From Vibrio cyclitrophicus (GTDB lineage Bacteria > Pseudomonadota > Gammaproteobacteria > Enterobacterales > Vibrionaceae): DNA of 64,000 nucleotides. Made by a program: the position numbers and the translations under genes. How positions within the stretch are numbered: the stretch's first letter is position 1; each line of letters begins with the position of its first letter. A model generated the notes under the pieces. It made no database searches and had not been told where the DNA came from. It saw nothing but the letters and a program-made list of their open reading frames with translations. Location of the stretch: the NCBI RefSeq assembly GCF_024347435.1, contig NZ_AP025480.1, forward strand, positions 496,001 to 560,000. The letters run 5' to 3'. This document shows positions 1 through 9,464 of this stretch, piece by piece.

Positions 1-58
1 ATAATTAGTACCCATATCTGTGAAGGTAAGGGTTATAACAATAGGAGTACCCGCTCGA

Positions 59-637
59 ATGAACGAGCAGCTAACCGATCAAGTGTTGATTGAGCGAGTT
101 CAGAGTGGAGATAAGCAGGCATTTAACTTACTAGTGGTTAAGTATCAAAACAAAGTTTGTAATCTTATCTCTCGATACGTGAATAATTCCGGTGATGTAC
201 CTGATGTAGCACAAGAAGCTTTTATTAAAGCTTACCGCGCGATACCTAACTTTCGTGGCGAGAGTGCCTTCTATACATGGCTGTACCGAATTGCCGTGAA
301 CACCGCTAAAAATCATATTGTTGCCCAAAGCCGTAGGCCGCCAGCAACAGATGTAGATGCAGAAGATGCAGAATATTACGAAACAGGCAGCGCTTTAAAA
401 GAAATATCGAACCCTGAGAACTTAACGCTGTCAAAAGAATTGAAACAAGTCGTTTTTGGAGCGATTGAAGCGTTACCAGAAGACTTAAAAACTGCAATGA
501 CGTTACGTGAGCTTGAAGGTTTGAGCTACGAAGAGATTGCAGAAGTAATGGATTGCCCTGTAGGAACCGTACGTTCGCGTATTTTCCGAGCTCGTGAAGC
601 GGTGGAAAAGAAAATTAAGCCTCTTTTGCAACGCTAG
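59..637 (+). CDS. rpoE: RNA polymerase sigma factor RpoE (sigma-E)
   Basis: ECF-type sigma factor that directs RNA polymerase to envelope-stress promoters. It is held inactive at the membrane by RseA. The 192-residue product carries the sigma region 2 core (DVPDVAQEAFIKAYRA, roughly residues 50-65) and a C-terminal region 4 helix-turn-helix (LSYEEIAEVMDCPVGTVRSR). An in-frame start lies upstream at 20, but the ATG at 59 gives the family N-terminus MNEQLTDQ and has a GGAG 11 bases upstream. It is the first gene of rpoE-rseA-rseB-rseC, the usual arrangement in which the sigma factor is co-transcribed with its own regulators. Identification is essentially certain from near-colinear identity with E. 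coli RpoE. Confidence 0.97.
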   Translation: MNEQLTDQVLIERVQSGDKQAFNLLVVKYQNKVCNLISRYVNNSGDVPDVAQEAFIKAYRAIPNFRGESAFYTWLYRIAVNTAKNHIVAQSRRPPATDVDAEDAEYYETGSALKEISNPENLTLSKELKQVVFGAIEALPEDLKTAMTLRELEGLSYEEIAEVMDCPVGTVRSRIFRAREAVEKKIKPLLQR

Positions 638-663
638 AACTTGTAATAATTATGGTGAAAATA

Positions 664-1287
664 ATGGCTGATAAAGAAAAGCTTTCGGCACTCATGGATG
701 GTGAAACGATCGATAAAGCTCTCATAGTAGACCTAGAATCTGATCAAGAAAGCATGGATACCTGGCAGAGTTACCATTTAATTGGTGATGTTATGCGTGG
801 GGATGCGCCAGAAACTCCAGAGTGGAACATTGCTAACAGTGTTGCGGCAGCGCTTGATAACGAGCCTGCTCATGGTTCAATGTCGAATCTGCACCAAGTG
901 AATTTAGAACCGGCTGTTACTCCAATTGAAGAGCAGCCCAAACCTCAGCAAGCGAAGCGTCAGCTTCCTGCGTGGTTACAACAGTTTGGACAAGTTGCCG
1001 TGGCAGCGTGTGTTTCTCTGGCCGTTGTTCTAGGTGTTCAGCAATATGGTGGTAGCGATCCAGCAGCACCAGAACAGTTGCCTGTGCTACAAACGATTCC
1101 ATTTGCGGGCTCTGCTGAACCAGTAAGCTTGACTCGTGACTCTGTTGAAAAGCCTGCATCTGAAGCTAACTTGCAAGAGCAGCGTAAACGCGTTCATGCA
1201 ATGCTAGAAGATTATGAGCTACAACTAAGATTAAACAGTGATGCATCGCCAATGCAAGATGCACATCTAGAATCGGACATTGAATGA
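664..1287 (+). CDS. rseA: Anti-sigma-E factor RseA
   Basis: Inner-membrane anti-sigma factor that sequesters RpoE and is destroyed by the DegS/RseP cascade when outer-membrane proteins misfold. The product has 207 residues. The N-terminal cytoplasmic sigma-binding domain contains the hallmark LSALMDGE near residues 7-14, and a single membrane segment spans about residues 107-126. The ATG at 664 is preferred over the ATG at 652 because it reproduces the family start (MADKEKLSALMDGE); no strong ribosome site separates the two. It follows rpoE by 26 bases, and its stop overlaps rseB by 4 bases (ATGA), indicating translational coupling. Confidence 0.93.
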   Translation: MADKEKLSALMDGETIDKALIVDLESDQESMDTWQSYHLIGDVMRGDAPETPEWNIANSVAAALDNEPAHGSMSNLHQVNLEPAVTPIEEQPKPQQAKRQLPAWLQQFGQVAVAACVSLAVVLGVQQYGGSDPAAPEQLPVLQTIPFAGSAEPVSLTRDSVEKPASEANLQEQRKRVHAMLEDYELQLRLNSDASPMQDAHLESDIE

Positions 1288-2246
1288 AGAAAATCCTGGT
1301 CAGTGCACTGACACTGTTCAGCTTGATGTCTCCAACAGCCTTTGCAGAGGAAACTACTGCAAAGGCATTGTTACATCAAATGAACGAGGCCAGTCAGCAT
1401 CTAAATTACGAACTCTCCTACATATTGATAAAGAAGAGCAGTATCGAACCTCTGGTTTATCGACATGCAGTTAAAGACGACCAACAACTTGCACACCTTG
1501 TTTATCTGAGTGGCCCTGTTCGTGAAGTCATTCGACGTGGCAATGAAGTTAGCTATATCGAACCGGGAACAGAGCCTTTTACTATTCAGTCTGGCAGTAT
1601 GGTTGCACCTGTTATTCCAATGATTAATCGAGATATCGAATCTCTTAATCAGTTCTACGACTTTGTAAAAGTTGGACGTTCTCGTGAGGCGGGCAGCACC
1701 ACTCAAGTCCTACGTGTCGTGCCGAAAGACGGCCTTCGTTACTCTTACGTGGTTTGGGTTGATGAAAAAACGAGCCTTCCATTGCGTGCAGACCTTCTTG
1801 ACCGTGATGGCGAAGTGCTTGAACAGTACCGCACCATCTCTTTCGTGGTGAGTGACAAGATTGCCGAGGCTATGGGAGGCTTGAATCAAGCTCAGTTACC
1901 TAAGGTTCTATCACTGCCAGAAGGTCTTGTGAGCGAAACTAACTGGCAAGCTGCCTGGATTCCGGAAGGGTTTAAGTCAAAAGAGCTTAGTCGTTATCAA
2001 ATGGCAGCGACCGATAAAATGGTCGAAAGTCAGCTGTTTAGTGATGGGTTGTTTAGCTTTTCTGTGTATATCGCCGATAAAGATGAGCATTCATTGAAAG
2101 GGCAATTGGTACGCCAAGGGCGCAGAACCTTACACAGCTTAGTGATTGGCGATAAAGAAATCTCTGTCGTTGGTGATATTCCGCCAGCAACCGCCAAACG
2201 TGTAGCTCAATCTGTGACGTTCAACAAACAGGTGTCAACGCAATGA
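1284..2246 (+). CDS. rseB: Periplasmic sigma-E regulator RseB
   Basis: Periplasmic protein that binds the RseA periplasmic domain and shields it from DegS. It also senses off-pathway lipopolysaccharide or lipoproteins. The 320-residue product begins with a clear Sec signal peptide (basic MKK, hydrophobic core, cleavage after about residue 21 at AFA), followed by the MucB/RseB lipid-binding domain. Its ATG overlaps the rseA stop and its TGA overlaps the rseC start, so rseA, rseB and rseC are tightly coupled. Length and order match the family; no anomalies are seen. Confidence 0.93.
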   Translation: MKKILVSALTLFSLMSPTAFAEETTAKALLHQMNEASQHLNYELSYILIKKSSIEPLVYRHAVKDDQQLAHLVYLSGPVREVIRRGNEVSYIEPGTEPFTIQSGSMVAPVIPMINRDIESLNQFYDFVKVGRSREAGSTTQVLRVVPKDGLRYSYVVWVDEKTSLPLRADLLDRDGEVLEQYRTISFVVSDKIAEAMGGLNQAQLPKVLSLPEGLVSETNWQAAWIPEGFKSKELSRYQMAATDKMVESQLFSDGLFSFSVYIADKDEHSLKGQLVRQGRRTLHSLVIGDKEISVVGDIPPATAKRVAQSVTFNKQVSTQ

Positions 2247-2713
2247 TGACCGCGTTAGCGACCGTTAGCTCGGTCGAACGAACAGGTAAGCAATATTTTG
2301 TTCAGCTGAGCTGTGAACAACAAACTAGTTGTAGCAGTTGCTCTTCTCAAAAAAGCTGCGGCACGGGTATTGTGACTAAGGCTGTTGGCAATAAATCTTT
2401 GTTTTGGCAGCTTAAAACCAAAAGTTTAGTCAAAGCAGGACAAATTGTAGAAATTGGCTTTCCAGAAAAAAGCCTACTTCAGTCGGCTGCGATCGTTTAT
2501 CTCATCCCACTTTTCATGTTGATGATTGGTGCTGGTTTTGGACAACTCTTGTTACAACCCTTGCTCCAAGGGGGCGAGGGGATAGTCATACTCAGTGCAG
2601 CGCTGTTTACTGCTGGTGGGATTGCCTTAGCGAAGCGGTTGGCCAAACCTATGGAAGACAAATCCAAGCAAGAAGTCGTATTGATTCGAATTCTAGGTGA
2701 GTCTCTCGTCTAA
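2243..2713 (+). CDS. rseC: RseC (SoxR-reducing / sigma-E operon protein)
   Basis: Inner-membrane protein of the RseC/MucC family. The family is linked to sigma-E control and, with the Rsx complex, to reduction of SoxR. The 156-residue product has the N-terminal cysteine cluster (CEQQTSCSSCSSQKSCG, about residues 24-40) expected for iron-sulfur or redox chemistry. Two membrane helices follow, at about residues 75-97 and 108-127. Two adjacent ATGs (2243 and 2246) could serve as start; the first overlaps the rseB stop. It is the last gene of the operon, since a 137-base gap follows before lepA. Confidence 0.9.
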   Translation: MMTALATVSSVERTGKQYFVQLSCEQQTSCSSCSSQKSCGTGIVTKAVGNKSLFWQLKTKSLVKAGQIVEIGFPEKSLLQSAAIVYLIPLFMLMIGAGFGQLLLQPLLQGGEGIVILSAALFTAGGIALAKRLAKPMEDKSKQEVVLIRILGESLV

Positions 2714-2850
2714 TTTATGATGCTTCTTGCCCTTAAATTGGGTAGAATCTGCCAACTTGATTGAAATGCCGCCACCAATGCTGAATCTAGATTGGACGTG
2801 TCGCGGCTTTCTTATTATCCCTATTCAAAGAGTTTAGTCACACCAAGCCT

Positions 2851-4644
2851 ATGAAGCACATTCGTAATTTTTCGATTATCGCCCACATCGACCACGGTAA
2901 GTCGACCCTTTCTGACCGCTTAATCCAAGTTTGTGGAGGATTAAGTGAACGTGAGATGGCAGCTCAAGTCCTCGATTCTATGGATATAGAACGCGAGCGT
3001 GGTATTACAATTAAAGCGCAGAGTGTGACTTTAGATTATAAAGCTAAAGATGGTGAAACTTACCAACTTAACTTTATCGACACTCCTGGACACGTAGACT
3101 TTTCTTACGAAGTATCTCGTTCTCTAGCAGCTTGTGAAGGCGCACTTCTTGTAGTGGATGCTGGCCAAGGTGTTGAAGCTCAGACTCTAGCTAACTGTTA
3201 CACCGCGATTGAAATGGAACTGGAAGTAGTGCCAATCTTGAATAAGATTGACTTACCTGCAGCTGAACCAGAACGTGTTGCAGAAGAAATCGAAGAGATC
3301 GTTGGTATCGATGCGATGGAAGCGACTCGCTGTTCTGCGAAAACAGGTTTGGGTGTCGACGACGTTTTAGAGAACATCGTGACGGCAATCCCGCCACCGG
3401 AAGGTGATCCTGAAGCGCCGTTACAAGCACTGATCATTGACTCTTGGTTCGATAACTACCTTGGTGTTGTTTCTTTGGTTCGTATTAAAAACGGTAAACT
3501 GAAGAAGAACGACAAGATTAAAGTTATGTCGACAGACCAAGTTTGGGGTGTTGATCGTCTAGGTATCTTTACTCCTAAGCAAATCGACACCACTGAGCTA
3601 AATACTGGCGAAGTAGGTTGGGTTGTTTGTGGTATTAAAGACATCCTAGGTGCACCGGTTGGTGATACGTTGACGCTTGCTAAAGGCGGCAGCACTGAAC
3701 GTCTACCTGGTTTCCAAAAAGTGAAACCTCAGGTATATGCAGGCCTATTCCCTGTATCATCTGATGACTACGAGAACTTCCGTGACGCGCTAGGCAAATT
3801 AAGCCTGAACGATGCATCGTTGTTCTACGAACCAGAAAGTTCAGCAGCACTTGGTTTTGGTTTCCGTTGTGGCTTCTTAGGAATGCTTCACATGGAGATC
3901 ATTCAAGAGCGTTTAGAGCGTGAATACGACCTAGACCTAATTACGACTGCACCAACAGTAGTATATGAAGTTGTAAAAACAGATAAAACGGTTCTGTACG
4001 TTGATAGCCCGGCTAAACTGCCAGCAGTTAATGACCTAGAAGAAATTCGCGAACCAATTGCACGCTGTAATATTCTGGTACCTTCTGATTACCTAGGTAA
4101 CGTAATTACACTGTGTGTTGAGAAGCGTGGCGTACAAGTCGACATGGTTTACCACGGTAACCAAGTTGCTGTGACGTATGATCTTCCTATGGCAGAAGTC
4201 GTTCTAGACTTCTTCGACCGTCTGAAGTCAACGTCTCGCGGTTACGCATCATTGGATTACAACTTCCAACGCTACGAGCCATCAAACATGGTACGTGTCG
4301 ACGTATTGCTGAATGGCGAAACCGTTGATGCATTAGCGATCATTACGCATAAAGATATTGCCCAGTCTCGTGGTCGTCTACTGGTAGAGAAGATGAAAGA
4401 ATTCATCCCTCGTCAGATGTTCGATATCGCGATTCAAGCAGCGATTGGTAACCACATCATTGCTCGTTCTACAGTGAAACAACTGCGTAAGAACGTAATC
4501 GCAAAATGTTATGGTGGTGATATCAGTCGTAAGAAGAAACTTCTTAAGAAACAAAAAGAAGGTAAGAAGCGTATGAAGCAGATCGGTAACGTTGAACTGC
4601 CTCAAGAAGCTTTCCTTGCAATCCTTCATGTTGGAAAAGACTAA
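2851..4644 (+). CDS. lepA: Translation elongation factor 4 (LepA)
   Basis: Ribosome-associated GTPase that acts on stalled or mistranslocated ribosomes and in 30S biogenesis. The 597-residue length is that of the family. It shows the P-loop AHIDHGKST near residue 11, the switch motif DTPGHVD, NKID, EF-G-like domains III and V, and the LepA-specific lysine-rich C-terminus ([22 protein letters not shown] region). Its neighbours lepB, rnc, era, recO, pdxJ and acpS follow on the same strand, the classical lepA-lepB-rnc-era cluster. The 137-base gap upstream presumably holds its promoter, but I could not pick a convincing one. Confidence 0.97.
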   Translation: MKHIRNFSIIAHIDHGKSTLSDRLIQVCGGLSEREMAAQVLDSMDIERERGITIKAQSVTLDYKAKDGETYQLNFIDTPGHVDFSYEVSRSLAACEGALLVVDAGQGVEAQTLANCYTAIEMELEVVPILNKIDLPAAEPERVAEEIEEIVGIDAMEATRCSAKTGLGVDDVLENIVTAIPPPEGDPEAPLQALIIDSWFDNYLGVVSLVRIKNGKLKKNDKIKVMSTDQVWGVDRLGIFTPKQIDTTELNTGEVGWVVCGIKDILGAPVGDTLTLAKGGSTERLPGFQKVKPQVYAGLFPVSSDDYENFRDALGKLSLNDASLFYEPESSAALGFGFRCGFLGMLHMEIIQERLEREYDLDLITTAPTVVYEVVKTDKTVLYVDSPAKLPAVNDLEEIREPIARCNILVPSDYLGNVITLCVEKRGVQVDMVYHGNQVAVTYDLPMAEVVLDFFDRLKSTSRGYASLDYNFQRYEPSNMVRVDVLLNGETVDALAIITHKDIAQSRGRLLVEKMKEFIPRQMFDIAIQAAIGNHIIARSTVKQLRKNVIAKCYGGDISRKKKLLKKQKEGKKRMKQIGNVELPQEAFLAILHVGKD

Positions 4645-4670
4645 CTTTATCCAGCATTAAACGAATAATT

Positions 4671-4714
4671 GAAAGTGAAAGAGTAGCTCGCTACTCTTTC
4701 ACTTTCGTTATTTT
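4671..4714 (+). terminator. Long perfect hairpin between lepA and lepB
   Basis: A 17-base arm at 4671-4687 is perfectly complementary to 4690-4706, followed by GTTATTTTT. This has the shape of an intrinsic terminator or attenuator. Because lepA and lepB are normally co-transcribed, it may only reduce read-through or protect the mRNA end. Confidence 0.75.
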
Positions 4715-4741
4715 TAAAGAAATGAAATTTAAGGGATATCA

Positions 4742-5638
4742 ATGGCTAACACATTTTCGCTTATCTTAGTGATCGTAACTCTAGTAACCGGCATTGTATG
4801 GACGTTGGAAAAGTTTGTGTGGGCGAAGAAGCGCCAGCAAAAGCTTGCTGACGTTGAAGCACAATCGAATGGCCTAGACGCTGAAATCAGCGCAAAAGTT
4901 ACGGCTCAGCCTTGGTGGGTTGAGAACAGTGTGTCCATTTTCCCGGTAATTGCATTTGTTTTGATCTTGCGTTCATTCATCTATGAACCGTTTCAAATCC
5001 CTTCTGGCTCGATGATGCCAACCCTTTTGGTTGGTGATTTCATCTTGGTAGAGAAGTACGCGTACGGTCTGAAAGACCCAGTATGGCGAACTCAATTGGT
5101 AGAAACAGGCAAACCAGAACGCGGTGACTCAATCGTATTTAAGTATCCACCTCAGCCGAACATTGACTACATTAAGCGTGTTGTCGGTATGCCAGGTGAT
5201 ACGATTCGCTACAGCAGTCGTAAAGAGATCTGTATTCAGGCGAAGGGTACAAGTAGCTGTGAACCAGTGAAACTAAGTAACGTTGAAGAAAGTCAATTTA
5301 TTCAAGATGGTGTGCCTCTGATTCAGCTGAACGAACAGCTTGGAGACGTAGAGCACCAGATTTTAGTTAACCCATTACGTCGTGATCGTGTGCAAGCATA
5401 TCAGCCTCGCAATGGTGTTAATGAATGGGTCGTTCCAGAAGGCCAATACTTTGTGATGGGTGATAACCGTGACAACAGTGCCGATAGCCGTTACTGGGGC
5501 TTTGTCCCTGAAGCAAACCTTGTTGGTAAGGCTGTTGCTATTTGGATCAGCTTCGAATTCGAACGCGGTTCAGACAGTATACTTCCAACATGGATTCCTA
5601 CTGGTGTGCGTTTTAATCGCATCGGTGGGATTCATTAA
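4742..5638 (+). CDS. lepB: Signal peptidase I
   Basis: Inner-membrane serine protease that removes signal peptides from exported proteins. The 298-residue product has two N-terminal membrane segments (about residues 4-22 and 62-80). The catalytic Ser90 lies in [10 protein letters not shown], the general-base Lys145 in [11 protein letters not shown], and the conserved [11 protein letters not shown] box near residue 240. The ATG is preceded by AAGGGA at a good distance. It is the second gene of the lepA-lepB-rnc-era cluster, separated from lepA by a strong hairpin. Confidence 0.97.
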   Translation: MANTFSLILVIVTLVTGIVWTLEKFVWAKKRQQKLADVEAQSNGLDAEISAKVTAQPWWVENSVSIFPVIAFVLILRSFIYEPFQIPSGSMMPTLLVGDFILVEKYAYGLKDPVWRTQLVETGKPERGDSIVFKYPPQPNIDYIKRVVGMPGDTIRYSSRKEICIQAKGTSSCEPVKLSNVEESQFIQDGVPLIQLNEQLGDVEHQILVNPLRRDRVQAYQPRNGVNEWVVPEGQYFVMGDNRDNSADSRYWGFVPEANLVGKAVAIWISFEFERGSDSILPTWIPTGVRFNRIGGIH

Positions 5639-5664
5639 TCGATCACATAACACATCGAGAGAGC

Positions 5665-6342
5665 ATGAATTCTCCAATTGATAAACTAGAGAGAAAGATT
5701 GGCTATCAGTTTAATGATGCCGATCTTATCCACTTGGCGCTGACTCACCGCAGCGCCGCAGGTAAACATAACGAACGTCTTGAGTTTCTGGGCGATTCAA
5801 TTTTAAGTTTTGTTATCGCTGATGATCTTTACCACCGTTTTCCTAAGGTAAACGAAGGTGATATGAGCCGCATGCGCGCAACATTAGTACGTGGTCATAC
5901 ATTGGCAGAACTAGGTCGTGAATTCGAACTAGGAGATTACTTAAAATTAGGTCCAGGTGAGTTGAAGAGTGGCGGTTTCCGTCGCGATTCTATTCTAGCG
6001 GATGCTGTCGAAGCGATCATCGGTGCTGTCTATTTAGATAGTGACACCGAAGTGGTTCGCGGCATTATTTTAAGCTGGTACCAATCTCGCCTAGATGCTA
6101 TTCAGCCTGGAGTATCTCAAAAAGATCCGAAAACTCGTCTACAAGAGTTTTTGCAAGGTCGAAGAAATCCTCTACCTGTCTACACAGTGACTAATATTAA
6201 AGGTGAAGCACACAACCAAGAGTTTACGGTTGAGTGTGAAGTGGCAGGTGTGGATAAACCTGTTATCGGTAAAGGCACTAGCCGCCGCAAGGCAGAACAA
6301 GCGGCTGCTGAAACAGCATTAGAGCAACTAAGCAATGTCTGA
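5665..6342 (+). CDS. rnc: Ribonuclease III
   Basis: Double-strand-specific endoribonuclease that processes rRNA precursors and regulates many mRNAs. The 225-residue product has the signature [10 protein letters not shown] with active-site residues Glu40 and Asp44, and the second acidic pair Asp113 and Glu116 in [10 protein letters not shown]-terminal double-stranded-RNA-binding domain covers about residues 155-223. The start ATG follows GAGAGAG. Its end overlaps era by 8 bases, as expected for the coupled rnc-era pair. Confidence 0.97.
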   Translation: MNSPIDKLERKIGYQFNDADLIHLALTHRSAAGKHNERLEFLGDSILSFVIADDLYHRFPKVNEGDMSRMRATLVRGHTLAELGREFELGDYLKLGPGELKSGGFRRDSILADAVEAIIGAVYLDSDTEVVRGIILSWYQSRLDAIQPGVSQKDPKTRLQEFLQGRRNPLPVYTVTNIKGEAHNQEFTVECEVAGVDKPVIGKGTSRRKAEQAAAETALEQLSNV

Positions 6343-7306
6343 TAACAACCAAGATTTCGATATCGATGCATTCTTTTCATCTGATAGCAAAAAAACGGGC
6401 CTACCGGAAAACCAACACTGTGGCTTCATCGCTATTGTCGGTCGCCCAAACGTAGGTAAGTCGACGCTTCTGAACCATATTCTGGGACAGAAAATTTCTA
6501 TTACATCACGTAAACCTCAGACGACACGTCACCGTATTATGGGCGTAGAAACTGAAGGTGATTACCAAGCGATTTTTGTTGATACTCCTGGACTTCATAT
6601 TGAAGAAAAGCGTGCAATCAACCGCTTGATGAACCGTGCGGCGAATAGCTCACTGAGTGATGTGAACCTAGTATTCTTCCTTGTTGACGGTACACATTGG
6701 ACTGAAGATGATGAAATGGTATTGAATAAGCTGAGAAAAACAGATTTCCCAGTGGTACTTTGTATTAACAAAGTAGATAACGTTCAAGACCGTACAGATG
6801 TAATGCAACACATGATGGAAGTCTCTAAGAAGATGGAATTCGTTGATGTTGTACCTATTTCGGCGAAGCAAGGTAAAAACATTGATGTACTGCGTAAGCA
6901 CGTACGTGAGCATTTACCGAAAGCGACACATCACTTCCCTGAAGAGTATGTGACTGATCGCTCGCAACGTTTTATGGCATCTGAAATCATCCGTGAAAAG
7001 CTAATGCGCTTTACAGGTGATGAGCTACCTTATTCGGTGACGGTTGAAATCGAACGTTTTGATTACAACCCAGATAACGATGGTTTCCATATCAATGCAC
7101 TGATTCTTGTTGAGCGTACTGGTCAGAAGAAAATGGTGATTGGTAAAGCGGGTGAGAAGATCAAGACGATTGGTCGTGAAGCGCGTATCGATATGGAAGA
7201 GCTATTCGGTCGTAAGGTTTACCTAGAGACTTGGGTCAAGGTTAAATCTGGTTGGGCTGATGATGAACGTGCACTTCGTTCACTAGGTTACATCGACGAT
7301 CTATAA
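6335..7306 (+). CDS. era: Ribosome-assembly GTPase Era
   Basis: GTPase that binds the 3' end of 16S rRNA and assists 30S maturation. The 323-residue product has a roughly 25-residue N-terminal extension relative to E. coli Era. It shows G1 GRPNVGKS (residues 36-43), G3 DTPG, G4 NKVD, and a C-terminal KH domain with the [11 protein letters not shown] loop. The start lies inside the end of rnc. A compact terminator follows at 7361. No alternative identity is plausible. Confidence 0.97.
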   Translation: MSDNNQDFDIDAFFSSDSKKTGLPENQHCGFIAIVGRPNVGKSTLLNHILGQKISITSRKPQTTRHRIMGVETEGDYQAIFVDTPGLHIEEKRAINRLMNRAANSSLSDVNLVFFLVDGTHWTEDDEMVLNKLRKTDFPVVLCINKVDNVQDRTDVMQHMMEVSKKMEFVDVVPISAKQGKNIDVLRKHVREHLPKATHHFPEEYVTDRSQRFMASEIIREKLMRFTGDELPYSVTVEIERFDYNPDNDGFHINALILVERTGQKKMVIGKAGEKIKTIGREARIDMEELFGRKVYLETWVKVKSGWADDERALRSLGYIDDL

Positions 7307-7360
7307 TATAGGCTGAGTATCACTTTCTTCGATAAGAAAGTTGAACTAAATATAAATCCA

Positions 7361-7386
7361 AGAGAGAGTGCGAACTCTCTCTTTTT
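7361..7386 (+). terminator. Rho-independent terminator after era
   Basis: The 9-base stem AGAGAGAGT/ACTCTCTCT with a GCGA tetraloop is followed by a T-run. It lies 55 bases after era and just upstream of recO, so it probably partly separates the era and recO-pdxJ transcripts. Confidence 0.8.
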
Positions 7387-7409
7387 GTATCTGTAATAAG
7401 GGTAAGTGA

Positions 7410-8138
7410 TTGAGCGAAGGGTTACAGCGATGCTTTGTGTTGCACCGTCGACCATACAGTGAGTCGAGCCTGATTCTGGATGTCTTCAGTGAAGAGTTCG
7501 GTCGGGTGACGTTGATGTCTAAAGGCGCTCGAAGTAAGCGTTCCAATTTGAAAGGTGCATTGCAACCTTTTACGCCGCTACTGCTTAAGTGGTCAGGCAA
7601 TGGTTCAATGAAAACGTTACGCCAAGCTGAGCCTATTAGCTTAGGGCTTCCCCTCGCCGGTATCAATCTGTATTCAGCTATGTATGTGAACGAGTTAATC
7701 GGCCGAGTATTGATGGCTGAAGTCGCCATGCCTGCCCTTTTTCACGACTATCTTCATGCTTTAACAGAACTGGCTCATAATGAGAACCCTGAGCCAGCGC
7801 TGCGTCGTTTTGAGTTGGCTCTATTATCCGCTATGGGATACGGCGTCGACTTTTTACATTGCGCGGGCACCGGTGAAACGATTGATCCTAGTATGACTTA
7901 TCGCTATCGAGAACAGAAAGGTTTCATCGCTTCGATACGCAGAGATAACCTGACATTCATGGGCGATGAACTTATCGCAATCAGCGAACGTAGGTTTATC
8001 ACTAAAGAGCAGTTAAAAGCGGCAAAACGCTTTACACGCATAGCCTTAAAGCCGTATCTTGGCGGCAAACCATTAAAAAGTAGAGAGCTATTTATGCCAA
8101 CAATAGCTCTCTCTAGAGCACGGAGTATTGGAAAATGA
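7410..8138 (+). CDS. recO: DNA repair protein RecO
   Basis: Recombination mediator that, with RecR, loads RecA onto SSB-coated single-stranded DNA in gap repair and anneals SSB-coated strands. The 242-residue product has the N-terminal OB fold ([19 protein letters not shown] region) and the helical C-terminal domain of proteobacterial RecO. The best start is the TTG at 7410, preceded by AAGGGTAAG; no in-frame ATG fits the family N-terminus. The stop overlaps the pdxJ ATG (ATGA), so the two are coupled. Confidence 0.93.
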   Translation: MSEGLQRCFVLHRRPYSESSLILDVFSEEFGRVTLMSKGARSKRSNLKGALQPFTPLLLKWSGNGSMKTLRQAEPISLGLPLAGINLYSAMYVNELIGRVLMAEVAMPALFHDYLHALTELAHNENPEPALRRFELALLSAMGYGVDFLHCAGTGETIDPSMTYRYREQKGFIASIRRDNLTFMGDELIAISERRFITKEQLKAAKRFTRIALKPYLGGKPLKSRELFMPTIALSRARSIGK

Positions 8139-8872
8139 GCTCAATCCTTTTAGGCGTTAATATCGACCATATTGCAACACTGCGTAATGCACGTGGTACT
8201 AAATACCCAGATCCAGTACACGCAGCTGAAATTGCTGAACGTGCGGGTGCAGATGGCATTACCATTCACTTGCGCGAAGATCGCCGTCATATTGTTGATC
8301 GCGATGTACGTATTCTGGCTGAAACTATTCAGACTCGTATGAATTTAGAGATGGCAGTGACGGACGAGATGGTTCAAATTGCACTCGATACTAACCCTGA
8401 GTTTGTTTGTCTGGTTCCAGAAAAGCGTGAAGAACTGACGACTGAAGGTGGCTTGGATGTGGTTGGTCAGCTTGAAAAGATCAAAGCGGCGACAGAGAAA
8501 CTGTCGGCTGCTGGTATCAAAGTATCTCTGTTTATCGATGCTGACCGTGAGCAAATCGATGCGGCAAAAGCGTGTGGCGCACCGTTCATTGAACTGCACA
8601 CTGGCCACTATGCTGACGCGAAAACAGAAGAAGACCAACAAGACGAACTGAAAAAAATTGCAGCAGGCGCAAGCTACGCTGATGATCTTGGTATTACAGT
8701 TAATGCAGGTCATGGTCTGACTTACCACAACGTAGCACCGATTGCGGCACTTCCAGAGATCTATGAGCTGAACATTGGCCACTCGATCATGGGACGCGCA
8801 GTCTTTGATGGTTTAAACAAAGCCGTTGCAGACATGAAAGCCGTAATGGAGACAGCACGCAACAACGCTTAG
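8135..8872 (+). CDS. pdxJ: Pyridoxine 5'-phosphate synthase
   Basis: Condenses 1-deoxy-xylulose 5-phosphate with 3-amino-2-oxopropyl phosphate to form pyridoxine 5'-phosphate, the last ring-closing step of vitamin B6 synthesis. The 245-residue TIM-barrel protein shows the N-terminal [17 protein letters not shown], the HLREDRRHI loop, the glutamate-containing ELHTGHYA and the phosphate-binding [13 protein letters not shown] near the C-terminus. It overlaps recO by 4 bases, and acpS follows after 95 bases. Confidence 0.97.
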   Translation: MSSILLGVNIDHIATLRNARGTKYPDPVHAAEIAERAGADGITIHLREDRRHIVDRDVRILAETIQTRMNLEMAVTDEMVQIALDTNPEFVCLVPEKREELTTEGGLDVVGQLEKIKAATEKLSAAGIKVSLFIDADREQIDAAKACGAPFIELHTGHYADAKTEEDQQDELKKIAAGASYADDLGITVNAGHGLTYHNVAPIAALPEIYELNIGHSIMGRAVFDGLNKAVADMKAVMETARNNA

Positions 8873-8967
8873 TTCTTTAACGAGTAAGTAGTTTAGTAGT
8901 AAGCGTTAAGCGGTTAATCAGTAAAATAGTTAAAGTTAATCGATAGAAATTTGGTATTAGGGTAAAC

Positions 8968-9348
8968 ATGGCTGTTGTTGGATTAGGTACAGATATCGCA
9001 GAAATTGAACGTGTCGAAAAGGCCTTGTCGAGAAGTGGTGACGCTTTCGCACAGCGAATTTTGACGGATTCTGAGTTTGAAGTATTTCAGCAACTCAAGC
9101 AGAAAGGGCGTTATCTTGCGAAGCGTTTTGCGGCAAAAGAAGCTGCATCTAAGGCGTTAGGCACCGGCATCGCGCTTGGTGTGACCTTTCACGACTTTGA
9201 GGTTTCTAATGATGAGCATGGCAAGCCCGTATTGAGTCTGCATAAAAAAGCACGTGAAATTGCGGAAGCAAGTGGAACCAAGTCGATCCATCTGACTATT
9301 TCCGATGAGCGGCATTATGCAGTAGCAACGGTCTTACTCGAATCATAA
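8968..9348 (+). CDS. acpS: Holo-[acyl-carrier-protein] synthase
   Basis: Transfers the 4'-phosphopantetheine arm of CoA to the serine of acyl carrier protein. The 126-residue product has the N-terminal [13 protein letters not shown] with the Mg-binding Asp, the central [15 protein letters not shown] motif, and the C-terminal [13 protein letters not shown] strand. The gene is the last of the lepA-to-acpS run. A bidirectional terminator separates it from barA, which is transcribed toward it. Confidence 0.96.
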   Translation: MAVVGLGTDIAEIERVEKALSRSGDAFAQRILTDSEFEVFQQLKQKGRYLAKRFAAKEAASKALGTGIALGVTFHDFEVSNDEHGKPVLSLHKKAREIAEASGTKSIHLTISDERHYAVATVLLES

Positions 9349-9393
9349 ACAGATTACCGCTAATCTTAATCTAGTTCGAATTCAGAATTAGAC

Positions 9394-9426
9394 AAAAAAA
9401 GCAGAGCTCATAGGCTCTGCTTTTTA
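9394..9426. terminator. Bidirectional terminator between acpS and barA
   Basis: The stem GCAGAGC (9401-9407) pairs with GCTCTGC (9414-9420), with seven A on the left and five T on the right. It can therefore end transcription of acpS from the left and of barA from the right. Confidence 0.85.
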
Positions 9427-9464
9427 TTGGTCTACATTTAGAGCGCTCAGCCGTTCTACCGCTG

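Noticed and set aside
7410..8138. Frameshift or missing start in recO because no ATG fits
   Set aside because: A TTG start with a ribosome site gives the complete family protein, and TTG starts are also seen here for gshA.
8345..8782. 145-codon minus-strand frame opposite pdxJ
   Set aside because: It mirrors the codon bias of pdxJ, has cysteine/phenylalanine-rich nonsense composition, and no ribosome site.
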